Part shown: piece by piece, positions 8,065-16,649 of the stretch
Numbering within the stretch: position 1 is the stretch's first letter
How the letters are laid out: every line of letters begins with the position of its first letter
Source of the DNA: Halobacteriales archaeon QS_4_69_225
GTDB lineage: Archaea; Halobacteriota; Halobacteria; Halobacteriales; Haloarculaceae
NCBI GenBank assembly: GCA_003020965.1
Contig: PXRL01000021.1
Coordinates: forward strand, 25,455-84,534
Reading direction: 5' to 3'
Length of the DNA stretch: 59,080 bases
Made by a program: the position numbers and the translations under genes
Notes under the pieces: model-generated
Told to the model about the DNA's origin: nothing
Databases searched by the model: none
The model's input: the letters and a program-made list of their open reading frames with translations, nothing else

Positions 8065-9536
8065 CAGTCGTCGTCCTCCCCGGCGTAGTGGGAGACCTCG
8101 CCGGGGTCGGCGTCGGACGCCGCGTCCGGCTCCGGCAGCTCCGCCTCGACCGCCTTGGCCGCGCGGTCCGCGAACGACGAGGGCGCGCCCACGGAGTCGC
8201 GGCCGCCCCAGTCGTTCCGGTTGCGGATGGCGTACTCCCCGTCGTCGGTCGTCATATTGTACGCACAGAACGGAACCAGGTCGCCGGTGTCCGTCGGCAC
8301 GGAGACACAGCAGTTCGACAGCTTGCCGGCGTCGCCGGCGTCGACGTCCATGAACCCGGTGAAGGAGACGGCGAGGACGTCGCCGAACATCTCGAGCACC
8401 TCGTCGGCGACGCCGGGGATGGGCGTCGAGTCGTCGCCACAGCAGCCGACCGCCGAGCAGACCGCGTCGCCGCCGAGTTCCGTTCCCGCCATCATCTCCA
8501 GCCACTGTTCCTCACCGATCATCGCGGACATCTGCTGGTACAGCTCCGGGGAGACGTACTGTGCGAGCGAGGAGATCTCGCCGTCGTCGCCCCGGACCAG
8601 AATGGAGGCCATCTGACAGGTGGCCGAACAGCAGGGAATCGGCATGAAGTCCCGCTGGCCGATCCCGTCGAGCTGGTCGGCCAGGGCGCCGGCGGCTTGG
8701 TCCAGGCTGAAGCGACCGCCGTGTTCCTCGTAGCGGCCGAACTGCGCCACCGGCTGGAAGTTGACCGACTCGATCACGTCGAGGTTGTCCATCGCGAACG
8801 ACACGATCTCGCCCATCTCGTCGTCGTTGACGTCCGGAACGACCGTCGGAACCAACACGACCGGGAGGCCGGCCTCGCGGCAGGCCTCGATGGCCGCTCG
8901 CTTCTCGGCGACGATGTCGACCTCGCGGATGTCCTCGCTCGCCTCGCCGCTGAGCCCGTCGAACTGGAGGTAGATCGCCGTGACGCCGGCGTCGGCCAGC
9001 CGCCGGGCGTAGCCGTCTTCGGTGCCGAGGCGGATTCCGTTCGTGTTCACCTCGATGTGCGAAAAGCCCATGCCGCCGGCCAGCTCCACCAGGTCGGGCA
9101 GGTCGTCGCGCACGGTCGGCTCGCCGCCGGAGAACTGGATCGGCCGGGCCTCGCCGTCCTGCTTGACCGTCTCCAGCAGGTCGATCACCTCCTCGGTCGG
9201 GCGGTGGGCGCCGCTCGGGCTGGAGCTGGCGAAGCAGAACGAACACGAGAGGTTGCAGCTTTCGGTCACCTCCACCACCGCGAGACAGGCGTGGTCGTGG
9301 TCCACGACGAGGTCCTCCTCCGGGGCGGGCTCCGGGGAGACGTCGCCCGCCATCTCGTGGGCCCACCTCCAGTGCTCGACCGACCCCCACACCTGCCGGC
9401 TGCTGGCCCCATGGTCCGGGCACTCCCGGGCGAGGTGGACGTGGTCTCCGCGAACCTCGTAGCGGCCGGGGATCCGCTCGAGGCAGTCGGGACAGAGGCT
9501 CGTCGTCTCGGCCAGAACGGAACCGTCGGATGACAC
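8064..9536 (-). CDS. Radical SAM protein with N-terminal zinc-ribbon-like region and Cys-rich C-terminus
   Basis: A 490-residue protein. CPDC at 15-18 and CPDHG at 39-43 form a metal-binding N-terminal region like that of the MJ0619/tetraether-synthase branch of radical SAM enzymes. CNLSCSFC at 94-101 is the CX3CX2C site for the [4Fe-4S] cluster that cleaves SAM, and FSGGEP (135-140) binds SAM. The C-terminal third has many cysteines (302, 303, 307, 360, 365, 366, 409, 410, 424), suggesting extra Fe-S clusters; PFCAYN (422-427) fits that branch. It starts at GTG 9536. The partner methyltransferase overlaps its stop. Likely a C-C or C-methyl transfer on a lipid, pterin or other metabolite; substrate not known. 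Confidence 0.82.
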   Translation of the reverse strand: MSSDGSVLAETTSLCPDCLERIPGRYEVRGDHVHLARECPDHGASSRQVWGSVEHWRWAHEMAGDVSPEPAPEEDLVVDHDHACLAVVEVTESCNLSCSFCFASSSPSGAHRPTEEVIDLLETVKQDGEARPIQFSGGEPTVRDDLPDLVELAGGMGFSHIEVNTNGIRLGTEDGYARRLADAGVTAIYLQFDGLSGEASEDIREVDIVAEKRAAIEACREAGLPVVLVPTVVPDVNDDEMGEIVSFAMDNLDVIESVNFQPVAQFGRYEEHGGRFSLDQAAGALADQLDGIGQRDFMPIPCCSATCQMASILVRGDDGEISSLAQYVSPELYQQMSAMIGEEQWLEMMAGTELGGDAVCSAVGCCGDDSTPIPGVADEVLEMFGDVLAVSFTGFMDVDAGDAGKLSNCCVSVPTDTGDLVPFCAYNMTTDDGEYAIRNRNDWGGRDSVGAPSSFADRAAKAVEAELPEPDAASDADPGEVSHYAGEDDD

Positions 9537-9696
9537 GGCCCCATCGGTCGACGCTCGGAAAATAAATCTGTTCCCAAATGTACCCCAAAATACGCCGAGT
9601 ACACGTCCGACGGTACAGGCCGACGCTCGGGCGATCTCGTTCGTCCACCCGGCGGAGGGCGGAGTTACGCCGGAACTGTCGCCGTGGCGGTCCGTG

Positions 9697-9963
9697 CTAC
9701 ACCGCCAGGTCGCCGGCGGCTTTCACCACGTCGATCGCGCCGGCGTCGACGTCTTCGACGTCCATCCGCATCGGGATGAAGTTCCGCTTCTCGAAGTCCT
9801 CGCGTTCGTCTTCGGTACCGACGGTACACCACAGCTGCGGCCGGTCGGGACCGTGCCACTCGCCCTGCCGGGAGACCCCGAAGCAGACGTACTCCCGGCC
9901 GTCGTACTCGATGACTGCGTCCTTGCGAATGCCGGGGTCGCCGCGGATGATGAGTCGCTTCAT
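9697..9963 (-). CDS. HAH_0734-family small protein
   Basis: An 88-residue protein starting MKRLIIRGDPGIRKDAVIEY, with VCFGVSRQGEWHG and a WCTVGTEDE segment. I recognise it as the conserved haloarchaeal HAH_0734 family, which has no known function. It is soluble, with two Cys and no signal peptide. The ATG at 9963 gives the usual family start. It lies between the radical SAM gene and a membrane protein gene on the same strand, with gaps of 160 and 56 bases, so it is probably a single-gene transcript. Confidence 0.75.
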   Translation of the reverse strand: MKRLIIRGDPGIRKDAVIEYDGREYVCFGVSRQGEWHGPDRPQLWCTVGTEDEREDFEKRNFIPMRMDVEDVDAGAIDVVKAAGDLAV

Positions 9964-10019
9964 ACACCGAGTTTCGGCGGAGTCGTGGTTAAGCGCTTCG
10001 AAGGGGCCCCCGGGCCAGG

Positions 10020-10979
10020 TCACGCGGGCCCGTCGTCGACCGTCGCCGCCCGCAGGTAGAGCGCGCCGCCGCCGAGGCCGGCCGCGACGAGCATGCCGAC
10101 CGCGAGCAGCGGCCAGAAGTACAGCGCCCCGAGGCCGCCGCTCGGCCACCACGGGTGTCTCGCCGCGACAATGGCGACGTACGGGACCGCAGCCAGCGCG
10201 ACGCCGGCGGCGACCGACCGCCGGGGGAGACGGGTCCCTTCGAGCCGGTAGCCGCCGTAGGCCGCGCCGACGACGGCCAGCAGTCCGAGGGCGTAGCGGC
10301 CGTAGAGCCCCGCGTCGAGCGGTTCCAGCGTCGTCACGACCGTACTCCGCTCCCCGGCGGTCGCGCCCGACCCGATGACGACGTACGTCTCGCCCGGTTC
10401 GGGGGCCTGCCGGGTGCCGTCGCCGTCGCCGTCGGTCGCCGCGACGCCGGTCCAGACGGCCCGGCCGTTCTCGACGGTCGCGACGGAGGGATCGTTGACG
10501 ACCCGCTGACCCTCCGGCGGCTCGACGACCAGTTCGTCGGCGTTGATGACGTACTCGGTCACGCGCCCCTCGCCGTTGAGGTACGGCACCACGAGGAGGC
10601 CGAGCCGCTGTCTGGCCGCCCCGCGATCGACGAACTCGACGGTGACGGTCCCGTCGCCGACCTCGACCGTCGGCTCGGAGGAGTCGGCCGGCGGCCGGCC
10701 GGTTTCGAGCCGCTCGGCGACGAGCGTCTCGACCCGGTCGGGATTTCGGCGCCACTCGCCGGCGGTCGGCTCGGCCACCTCGTTTTCGACGCGCCAGCGG
10801 ACGTCGCCGTTCTCGCGAACCTCCAGCGTTACCTCGGTCGCGGTGACGTCCTCGTGGAACGGCTCCCCGCAGACGGTACAGAACGGTGTTGGCGGCGGTA
10901 TCGCGGCGACGCCGCCGCCGGCGAGGAGCATGCCACCGAGCGCGGACGCGAGCGCCACCGTGACGGTTCGTCTCGGCAT
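10020..10979 (-). CDS. Membrane-anchored extracytoplasmic protein of unknown function
   Basis: A 319-residue protein. It has an N-terminal signal/anchor (residues 5-26), then CTVCGEPF with a CxxC pair right after the membrane. A beta-rich domain of about 200 residues follows, with repeated alternation such as EVTLEVRENGDVRWRVEN. There are three hydrophobic helices near 225-315. This layout, an outer beta domain on a C-terminal membrane bundle, is seen in several haloarchaeal families of unknown role. The ATG at 10979 gives a good signal sequence. It is divergent from rpl44e across 140 bases. Confidence 0.6.
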   Translation of the reverse strand: MPRRTVTVALASALGGMLLAGGGVAAIPPPTPFCTVCGEPFHEDVTATEVTLEVRENGDVRWRVENEVAEPTAGEWRRNPDRVETLVAERLETGRPPADSSEPTVEVGDGTVTVEFVDRGAARQRLGLLVVPYLNGEGRVTEYVINADELVVEPPEGQRVVNDPSVATVENGRAVWTGVAATDGDGDGTRQAPEPGETYVVIGSGATAGERSTVVTTLEPLDAGLYGRYALGLLAVVGAAYGGYRLEGTRLPRRSVAAGVALAAVPYVAIVAARHPWWPSGGLGALYFWPLLAVGMLVAAGLGGGALYLRAATVDDGPA

Positions 10980-11086
10980 GTTCCCGCCGGTTGCCGTCCC
11001 ACGGCAAGTGTCTTCCGGTGAGCCGGGCGGCGGGGCCGCCGACGAGGACCGCCGTGCCGCCCGAAACGGTCGGCAAACCAAACCCG

Positions 11087-11092
11087 TTTTAA
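11087..11092 (+). promoter_or_regulatory. TATA box of the rpl44e operon
   Basis: TTTTAA lies 28-33 bases before the rpl44e ATG at 11120, the right distance for a near-leaderless haloarchaeal transcript of a highly expressed ribosomal gene. Confidence 0.5.
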
Positions 11093-11119
11093 CCTGCGAC
11101 GCGCTATCGGTGGCTAACA

Positions 11120-11401
11120 ATGGAGATGCCACGCCGGTTCAACTCGCACTGTCCGCATTGCAACTCCCACCAGGAGATCGAAGTCGAGAAGGTCCGAACG
11201 GGCCAATCCTCGGGGACGAAGTGGGACGCCCGCCGCACCCGCCGCGGGAAGGCCGTCATCGGCAACGCCGGGCGGTTCTCCAAGGTGCCCGGCGGCGACA
11301 AGCCGACCAAGAAGACCGACCTAAAGTATCGTTGCAGCGACTGCGGCAAGGCCCACCTCCGGGAGGGATGGCGGGCCGGGCGGCTCACCTTCCAGGAGTG
11401 A
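11120..11401 (+). CDS. rpl44e: 50S ribosomal protein L44e (eL42)
   Basis: The 93-residue protein starts [14 protein letters not shown] and contains [21 protein letters not shown] followed by [14 protein letters not shown], the conserved L44e segments. Two CxxC pairs (11/14 and 72/75 approximately) hold zinc. It sits near the E-site of the large subunit. The homolog in Haloarcula also begins with three residues before PRRF, which supports the start at 11120 rather than the second ATG. It is followed after 2 bases by rps27e, as in other archaea. Confidence 0.97.
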   Translation: MEMPRRFNSHCPHCNSHQEIEVEKVRTGQSSGTKWDARRTRRGKAVIGNAGRFSKVPGGDKPTKKTDLKYRCSDCGKAHLREGWRAGRLTFQE

Positions 11402-11403
11402 CC

Positions 11404-11577
11404 ATGGCGGGGAACTTCTTCAGCATCCGGTGTGACGACTGCGAGAACGAGCAGGTCGTCTTCGGCAAGGTCGCAAGCGTCGTCGACTGTGCGGTCTGTG
11501 GGTCGACGCTGGCGACGCCGACCGGCGGCGAGGCCGACTTCCACGGCGAGGTTCTCGAGGTCGTCGAGGCCCGATAG
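11404..11577 (+). CDS. rps27e: 30S ribosomal protein S27e (eS27)
   Basis: A 57-residue zinc-ribbon protein beginning MAGNFFSIRCDDCENEQVVF, with a second CxxC in DCAVCGSTL. S27e binds the small subunit through its zinc ribbon. The gene starts two bases after the L44e stop, in the order conserved across archaea. Both the length and the four-cysteine spacing match the family. Confidence 0.96.
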   Translation: MAGNFFSIRCDDCENEQVVFGKVASVVDCAVCGSTLATPTGGEADFHGEVLEVVEAR

Positions 11578-11623
11578 GGGCCGACCGACGAGCGAACGGG
11601 AGGTGGGGACCCGGTTGCTGGCA

Positions 11624-11635
11624 GATTTATAAATC
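11624..11635. repeat. Perfect 12-base AT-rich palindrome
   Basis: GATTTATAAATC, 46 bases after rps27e, followed by ATTATAAGAC. Such an AT-rich island stands out in this GC-rich DNA. It could be a promoter or a U-rich termination zone for rpl44e-rps27e. Confidence 0.35.
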
Positions 11636-11691
11636 ATTATAAGACAAGCCAGTCCAGCATCCGCGAGCGACCGGAGGGAGCGAGCGGTTCA

Positions 11692-11725
11692 CCGGCGGCG
11701 AACGCAGTGAGCCGCCGGCCTTTTT
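11692..11725 (+). terminator. Hairpin plus T5 run after rps27e
   Basis: CCGGCGGC (11692-11699) pairs with GCCGCCGG (11711-11718) across an 11-base loop and is followed by CCTTTTT; a second T5 run follows at 11734-11738. A further 7-bp hairpin lies at 11747-11753/11765-11771. These may separate the ribosomal protein genes from aIF2-alpha. Confidence 0.5.
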
Positions 11726-11794
11726 CATCGACGTTTTTCAAGGAGCGGTGCGCGAGCAACGCGAGCGCACCCGACGCAGAAAAAGGTCGGAGGG

Positions 11795-11800
11795 TTTATT
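11795..11800 (+). promoter_or_regulatory. TATA box of the aIF2-alpha operon
   Basis: TTTATT lies 25-30 bases before the ATG at 11825, giving aIF2-alpha, nop10 and the PAC2 gene their own promoter. Confidence 0.5.
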
Positions 11801-11824
11801 CTCGTCACACGGCTACCGCGTCGT

Positions 11825-12679
11825 ATGCAGTACAGCGGCTGGCCCACGCCGAGCGAACTCGTCGTCGGACGCGTCGACGAGATCGAGGACTTCGGCGTGT
11901 TCGTCGACCTCGAGGAGTACGAAGACAAGCGCGGGCTGGTCCACGTCAGCGAGGTGGCTTCCGGCTGGATCAAGAACGTCCGCGACCACGTCAACGTCGA
12001 CCAGATGGTCGTCTGCAAGGTACTGGAGGTCGACGAGGACGCCCAGCAGGTCGACCTCTCCATCAAGGACGTCAACGACCACCAGCGCTCGGAGAAAATC
12101 CAGGAGTGGAAAAACGAGCAGAAGGCCGACAAGTGGATGGAGCTGGCCCTCGGCGAGGGCGTCGACGACGAGACGTTCAGCCGGGTGGCCAACGAGCTCA
12201 TCGACGAGTACGGCACGCTGTACGACGGCTTCGAGGAGGCCGCCATCCACGGCCCGGAAGCGCTCGAGGGGACCGACCTCGCGGACGACGAACTCGAAGC
12301 CGTCGTCGAGACGGCCCGAGAGAACGTCTCAGTGCCGTACGTGACGGTGACGGGCTACGTCGACCTGGAGGCGCCAGGGCCGGACGGCGTCGAGGACGTC
12401 CGCGAGGCGCTGTCGGCCGCCGAGGGCAACGGCGAGGCCCTCGCGAGTACCAACGGGGGCGAAGGCTCGGAGGGCGGTCCGTCCGCCGGGGTGGCCGGGG
12501 AGGTCGACCTCGAGGTCACCTACGTCGGCGCCCCGGAGTACCGCATCCGGGTGCAGGCGCCCAACTACAAGACCGCCGAGTCCCAGTTGGAGGAGAGTGC
12601 CGACCGCGCGGGCGAAGCCATCGAGGCCGTCGGCGGGGCCGCCGACTTCCACCGCGAGCGCCGCACCGACGAGGAATGA
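11825..12679 (+). CDS. eif2a: Translation initiation factor aIF2, alpha subunit
   Basis: The 284-residue protein starts with an S1/OB domain ([15 protein letters not shown] and [20 protein letters not shown]) in residues 10-85. A helical domain follows to about 170 and a C-terminal alpha/beta domain with [20 protein letters not shown]. aIF2-alpha binds the gamma subunit and helps hold initiator tRNA on the small subunit. Between the last two parts lies a Gly/Ser-rich linker around residues 200-225, longer than I would expect from the family. The stop overlaps nop10 (ATGA), so the two are coupled. Confidence 0.95.
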   Translation: MQYSGWPTPSELVVGRVDEIEDFGVFVDLEEYEDKRGLVHVSEVASGWIKNVRDHVNVDQMVVCKVLEVDEDAQQVDLSIKDVNDHQRSEKIQEWKNEQKADKWMELALGEGVDDETFSRVANELIDEYGTLYDGFEEAAIHGPEALEGTDLADDELEAVVETARENVSVPYVTVTGYVDLEAPGPDGVEDVREALSAAEGNGEALASTNGGEGSEGGPSAGVAGEVDLEVTYVGAPEYRIRVQAPNYKTAESQLEESADRAGEAIEAVGGAADFHRERRTDEE

Positions 12680-12852
12680 GGGCCGACATCCGGGTCTGTT
12701 CGGCGTGGGCGACCGAACACGACGCGCCCGTCTACACGCTCGGCGGGGCGTGCCCGGAGTGCGGCGCCGACGCGGAGAACAGCGCCCCCGCCCCGTACAA
12801 CCCCGAGGACCCCTACGGCGAGTACCGGCGCCGCGCCCGCCGCCGGGACTGA
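12676..12852 (+). CDS. nop10: H/ACA ribonucleoprotein protein Nop10
   Basis: A 58-residue protein beginning [20 protein letters not shown], then [31 protein letters not shown]. Nop10 is part of the pseudouridine-forming H/ACA complex with Cbf5, L7Ae and Gar1; its Cys residues bind zinc. One of the usual N-terminal CxxC cysteines is missing here (CSAW instead of CxxC), which also happens in haloarchaeal homologs. It overlaps the aIF2-alpha stop by 4 bases. Confidence 0.93.
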   Translation: MRADIRVCSAWATEHDAPVYTLGGACPECGADAENSAPAPYNPEDPYGEYRRRARRRD

Positions 12853-12902
12853 CGGTCGACACATCGCCGTGTTCTTATGCCGGCCGGACCCTTCCACCTC
12901 TC

Positions 12903-13658
12903 ATGGACGACTTCGAAGTCGAGGCGGCGGTCGACGACGACCCCGATCTCGAGGCGCCGGTGCTCGTCGAGGGGCTGCCGGGGGTCGGTCACGTCGGCAA
13001 GCTGGCCGCCGAGCACCTGCTGGAGGAGTTCGACGCCGAGCTGGTCCGGCGGGTGTACTCCGAGCACTTCCCGCCGCAGGTGACCGTCGAGGACGGCCGG
13101 ACGACGCTGGCCGGCGCCGAGATACACGCAATCTGCGACGCCGACCGCGACCTGCTGGTGCTGACCGGCGACCACCAGGCCGGCGACGGCCCGGGTCACT
13201 ACCGGTTGACCGAGGGCTTTCTCGACGTCGCCGAGCGGTTCGGCGTCGAGCGCGTCGTCGCGATGGGCGGCGTCCCGACCGGCGAGCTCGTCGACGAACC
13301 GGACGTGGTCGGCGCGGCGACGACGGACGCGCTCGTCGAGGAGCTCGAAGGCGTCGGCGTCGAGTTCCGCGAGGACGAACCCGCCGGCGGTATCGTCGGC
13401 GTCTCCGGGCTGCTGCTGGGGCTGGGCGAGGGCCGCGGGCTGGAGGCCGCCTGTCTGATGGGCGAGACGAGCGGCTACCTCATCGACCCACGGAGCGCCC
13501 GCGTGGTGCTGGAGGCGCTGCAGGCGGCCGTCGGCTTCGAGGTCGGCTACGACGCCCTCGCGGACCGCGCCGAGGAGATGCAGGAGGTCGTCGAGCGCGT
13601 CCAGCAGATGGAAGACGGCCCGGCGTCCGGCGACGAGGACCTCCGGTACATCGGCTGA
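12903..13658 (+). CDS. Proteasome assembly chaperone (PAC2) family protein
   Basis: A 251-residue protein with the PAC2 marks APVLVEGLPGVGHVGKLAAEHL (residues 18-39), VVAMGGVPTGEL and GIVGVSGLLLGLG. C-terminal residues 215-240 form a likely helix that ends EEMQEVVERVQQME. Archaeal members of this family are encoded beside nop10 and aIF2-alpha almost everywhere; they resemble eukaryotic proteasome assembly chaperones, but their role in archaea is not proven. The start is ATG 12903, 50 bases after nop10. Confidence 0.88.
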   Translation: MDDFEVEAAVDDDPDLEAPVLVEGLPGVGHVGKLAAEHLLEEFDAELVRRVYSEHFPPQVTVEDGRTTLAGAEIHAICDADRDLLVLTGDHQAGDGPGHYRLTEGFLDVAERFGVERVVAMGGVPTGELVDEPDVVGAATTDALVEELEGVGVEFREDEPAGGIVGVSGLLLGLGEGRGLEAACLMGETSGYLIDPRSARVVLEALQAAVGFEVGYDALADRAEEMQEVVERVQQMEDGPASGDEDLRYIG

Positions 13659-13701
13659 CCGGGTCCAACACGCTCTTAACCGGGTCGCACCAAGGTCGGC
13701 C

Positions 13702-14421
13702 GTGGTCGAACCGCTGTCGTCGCTGCCGCGCTGGGTCTACCTCGGCGTCGCCGCCGGTGCCGTCGCGACCGTCGGCGTCGCCGTCACCTTCGTCGTCGCC
13801 GGGCGACTCCTCCCGGACAGCTCCGTCGCTGCCGACGGCGGAGGGTCGGACCGGTCGGGTCGGTCGGACCGCTCGAGCCGGTCGACCGAGGACGTCCGCC
13901 GCGAGGAGATCAGGGCCTACCTCGACGACATCGACGAGCGGTTCACCGAAGACGCCGACGTCGCCGGCGAGCAGGTCGCCTTCCACCTCCCCGAGCGGGA
14001 CGTCGCCGTCACTTTCGACGCCCGGACGTTCCTGGCACTGGAACGGGGCCCGACGCACGCCATCCTCGCCGAACACGAGATGCCGGGCGTCGCGCTCGGC
14101 AACCGACTACCGTTCGAGACGCCGGAGCCGTCGCCCGGCGCCGGCGCGGACCGGGACGCGAACACGAACGCGGGCGTCGGCCCGGGCGGTCCCGGCGGCC
14201 GCGGCGCCGGAACCGCCGGCGCCGACCGCCTCGAAGGCCGGGCGGACGTCGCCGAGACGGCCTTCGACGTGCTGGGGCTGTCCCGCGGCGCCGACGAGGC
14301 GGCCGTCCGGCGGGCCTACCGCCGGCGCGTCAAGGAGGTCCACCCCGACCACGGCGGCGACGAGGAGGAGTTCCGCCGGGTACAGGAGGCATACGACACC
14401 GCCAGACGACACGCGTCCTGA
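13702..14421 (+). CDS. Membrane-anchored J-domain protein
   Basis: A 239-residue protein with one hydrophobic helix at residues 10-34, an acidic linker, a middle domain of about 80 residues (DVAGEQVAFHLPERDVAVTF) and a C-terminal J domain. The J domain has DVLGLSRGADEAAVRRAYRR and the HPD motif (VHPDHGG) that stimulates the ATPase of Hsp70/DnaK. Starts at GTG 13702. The order helix, linker, J domain puts the J domain in the cytoplasm, so it may recruit DnaK to the membrane. It is found next to PAC2 in many haloarchaea as I recall, but the function is not established. Confidence 0.78.
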   Translation: MVEPLSSLPRWVYLGVAAGAVATVGVAVTFVVAGRLLPDSSVAADGGGSDRSGRSDRSSRSTEDVRREEIRAYLDDIDERFTEDADVAGEQVAFHLPERDVAVTFDARTFLALERGPTHAILAEHEMPGVALGNRLPFETPEPSPGAGADRDANTNAGVGPGGPGGRGAGTAGADRLEGRADVAETAFDVLGLSRGADEAAVRRAYRRRVKEVHPDHGGDEEEFRRVQEAYDTARRHAS

Positions 14422-14432
14422 CGCGATATGAA

Positions 14433-14645
14433 ATGACACGAGTCGACATCACCGACAATGTCGTTCGCCAGCTCCGGGACGTCCTCGAGGCGGAGGTCCT
14501 GGACGACGAGCACAACTACATGGGCGCGCGCTTCGCCGCGATGGACCTCGGTCACGACGAGCTGGCCGCCTTCGTCCGCGAGGCCGACGCCGCCACATAC
14601 TACGAGGCGCTCCAGCGGGCCAAGCGGCCGGAGCGGCCGGAGTAA
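14433..14645 (+). CDS. Conserved small haloarchaeal protein, unknown function
   Basis: A 70-residue protein beginning MTRVDITDNVVRQLRDVLEA, with EVLDDEHNYMGARFAAMDLG. It is acidic, helical and has no membrane segment. It lies 11 bases downstream of the J-domain gene and is probably in the same transcript. I do not recognise a named domain. Confidence 0.6.
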   Translation: MTRVDITDNVVRQLRDVLEAEVLDDEHNYMGARFAAMDLGHDELAAFVREADAATYYEALQRAKRPERPE

Positions 14646-14650
14646 CGATC

Positions 14651-14758
14651 ATACTGATTATTGCGGGCCTTCACCGCCGATGTCGGGAGAATCGGGGTCT
14701 CAGAGCCCAAACGACCTCTTTTCGCTGCTATGTTGAAAGTTACCGCAACGATCAGTAT
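14651..14758. mobile_element. Small inverted-repeat element, copy A (MITE-like or REP-like)
   Basis: A 108-base sequence with ends ATACTGATTATTGCGG (14651-14666) and, inverted, CCGCAACGATCAGTAT (14743-14758), matching at 14 of 16 positions. The core contains GACCTCTTTTCGCTGC. A related sequence with the same core lies at 54016-54120. It holds no gene and sits between convergent genes; its right end supplies the first base of the stop codon of the leftward MutS-like gene. Confidence 0.6.
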
Positions 14759-16509
14759 CAGTCGGCGGCGTCGGCGTTCCACTCGGCCTCCGACAGCGTC
14801 CGCTGGACGACGTCGGTGTCGACCGACCGCGCCAGCGTCCGGAAGCCGGCTTCCTCCTCGCGGTCGTCGGCGTCGGCGACCAGCCGCGAGACGATGAACT
14901 CCGGCGTCGACCGGCCCACCTCGCCGAACCGGGGCTGGTAGTCGACCTCCAGTTCGAGATCGTCGGTGAGCCCCTCGGCGAAGATGCCGTCGACGCGGGC
15001 CGGCTCCGGCAGCGGCTCCAGGTCGTCCGCGAGGTGCGTCACGAACGTCCCGAGGGCGCCCTCCCCGACGGTCAGGTCGACCAGCCCGTACAGCAGGTCC
15101 GCCGCCCGGCCGGGCTCGGTGATGGCCTCGAACTCGTCGACCAACATGAGCGTCCGGTCGCCGGAAACCAGCGGCGGGACGACCGACCGCAGCGTCGACT
15201 CGAGGACGCCGGCGTTGAAACTGGCGTGACGCCGGTGGAAGACGACGCGGTCGCACGGCGAGACGACGGCCCGCTCGGCCGGCACCGGCAGGCCCATGTG
15301 GGCGAGCAGCTGCACCTGACACAGCGTCTCCAACAGCGTCGTCTTGCCGCCGCTGTTGGCGCCGGTCAGCACCGACACCCGGTCGTCGGCCGGCGGCGAG
15401 AGGTCGTGGTCGCCGAGGGCGTAGGTCACCGGCTGGACGGGCCCGTCGGCGGCCGCAAGCGAGAGGTTCCGCGCGTCCGCGACGGCGAGGGTCCCCCAGT
15501 CGGCGTAGTCGGGACGTGTCAGGTCGTGAGCCTCGGCGAAGCGCGCCAGCGAGAGGTCGCGGCCGACCTCGGCGACGGCCCGGCGGGCGCGGTCGACGTC
15601 GTCGCCGGCGGCCTCGAGGTCGGCCTCCAGCTCCTCGCGGACGGCCGTCTCGCGCTCGTCGGCCGCCGCGTCGAGCTCCGCCCGGAGCGCACGCAGAGAT
15701 TCGGAAACGAACGCCGTCGCGTCGGCGGCCTCGGTCGCCGCCGTCTCCCGGACCCGGACGGGGTCGACGGTCGTCTCCGCCCGTACGTGGTCGACGAGCC
15801 CCTCGCGGACGTCGGCGGCCTCGCGGACGCCCTCCGAGCGGAGCTCCTCGACGACCGAGGCGGCGTCGGCGACCATCGCGTCGACGGCCTCGCGGTCGGC
15901 CCGCAGGCGGTCGAACTCCTCGTCGGCGCCGGCCAGCCGGTCGTCCGACAGCGCCTCCAGCGCGGTCGCGGCGTCGGCCAACTGGTCGGCGTCGAGGTCG
16001 GCTACCGGCTCGAAGGCCGGCCCCGAGACGCCGGCTTCCTCGAGGGCGACGACGGCCCGGACGGCCGCCAGCCGACCGCCCTCGGCGGGATCGTGCTCGT
16101 CGAACGCGGCGAGCACGTCCCGCCGGGTGGCGTCGTCGAGGCCGGCCCACGTCTCGACGGCGGCCTCGACGGCGTCGAGTCGGGTCTCGATGGCCGCCCG
16201 GTCGGTCAGCGGCGTCAGCGTCCGCACCCGGCCGGCGGCGTCGTCGTTGACCGCGAACGCGGCGGCCGCGTCGATGAGCTCCTTGTACACCGACCGGGCG
16301 TCGCGGGTCGCCAGCAGTTCCATGCCGTCCTCGCTGCGGGCGCGCCGGAGAACCCGGGTCGCCCGGTGGCGGTCGATGCCGGCGTCGGCGAGCGTCCAGA
16401 TGTCGCCCGTCTCGATGGCCTCGACGGCGGCCGCCCGGCCGACCGTCGACTCCAGCGTCGCCGTCGTCTTCGGGCCGACGCCCCAGTAGTCCTCCAGGTC
16501 CGGGTCCAT
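14758..16509 (-). CDS. MutS-like ATPase with N-terminal helix-hairpin-helix
   Basis: A 583-residue protein. Residues 1-50 form a helix-hairpin-helix (DYWGVGPKTTATLESTVG), followed by a long helical middle and a coiled-coil-like segment near 270-315. The MutS-type ABC ATPase has TGANSGGKTT (382-391, Walker A) and TLMLVDEFE (453-461, Walker B). The MutS mismatch-recognition domain I with its Phe-x-Glu is absent, so it is not canonical MutS; it is closest to the archaeal MutS5/MutS-related group of unknown role. The ATG at 16509 is used; the reading frame upstream has no better start. Divergent from the LVIVD-repeat gene. Confidence 0.82.
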   Translation of the reverse strand: MDPDLEDYWGVGPKTTATLESTVGRAAAVEAIETGDIWTLADAGIDRHRATRVLRRARSEDGMELLATRDARSVYKELIDAAAAFAVNDDAAGRVRTLTPLTDRAAIETRLDAVEAAVETWAGLDDATRRDVLAAFDEHDPAEGGRLAAVRAVVALEEAGVSGPAFEPVADLDADQLADAATALEALSDDRLAGADEEFDRLRADREAVDAMVADAASVVEELRSEGVREAADVREGLVDHVRAETTVDPVRVRETAATEAADATAFVSESLRALRAELDAAADERETAVREELEADLEAAGDDVDRARRAVAEVGRDLSLARFAEAHDLTRPDYADWGTLAVADARNLSLAAADGPVQPVTYALGDHDLSPPADDRVSVLTGANSGGKTTLLETLCQVQLLAHMGLPVPAERAVVSPCDRVVFHRRHASFNAGVLESTLRSVVPPLVSGDRTLMLVDEFEAITEPGRAADLLYGLVDLTVGEGALGTFVTHLADDLEPLPEPARVDGIFAEGLTDDLELEVDYQPRFGEVGRSTPEFIVSRLVADADDREEEAGFRTLARSVDTDVVQRTLSEAEWNADAAD

Positions 16510-16649
16510 GCGCGGGACATCGGCCACCCGGCAGTTAGCTCCGGCGGTCGCCGGGAGCGTCGTTTGGACGTCTCTGTCACAATCTCTTTTTACACGCGGC
16601 CCGGAGTGAAGCCTACGACGGACGGATACGACCGCCGTCACTCCTACAC

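Noticed and set aside
14758..16509. Canonical MutS or MutS2
   Set aside because: No mismatch-recognition domain and no Smr nuclease domain; only the ATPase and a helix-hairpin-helix are seen.
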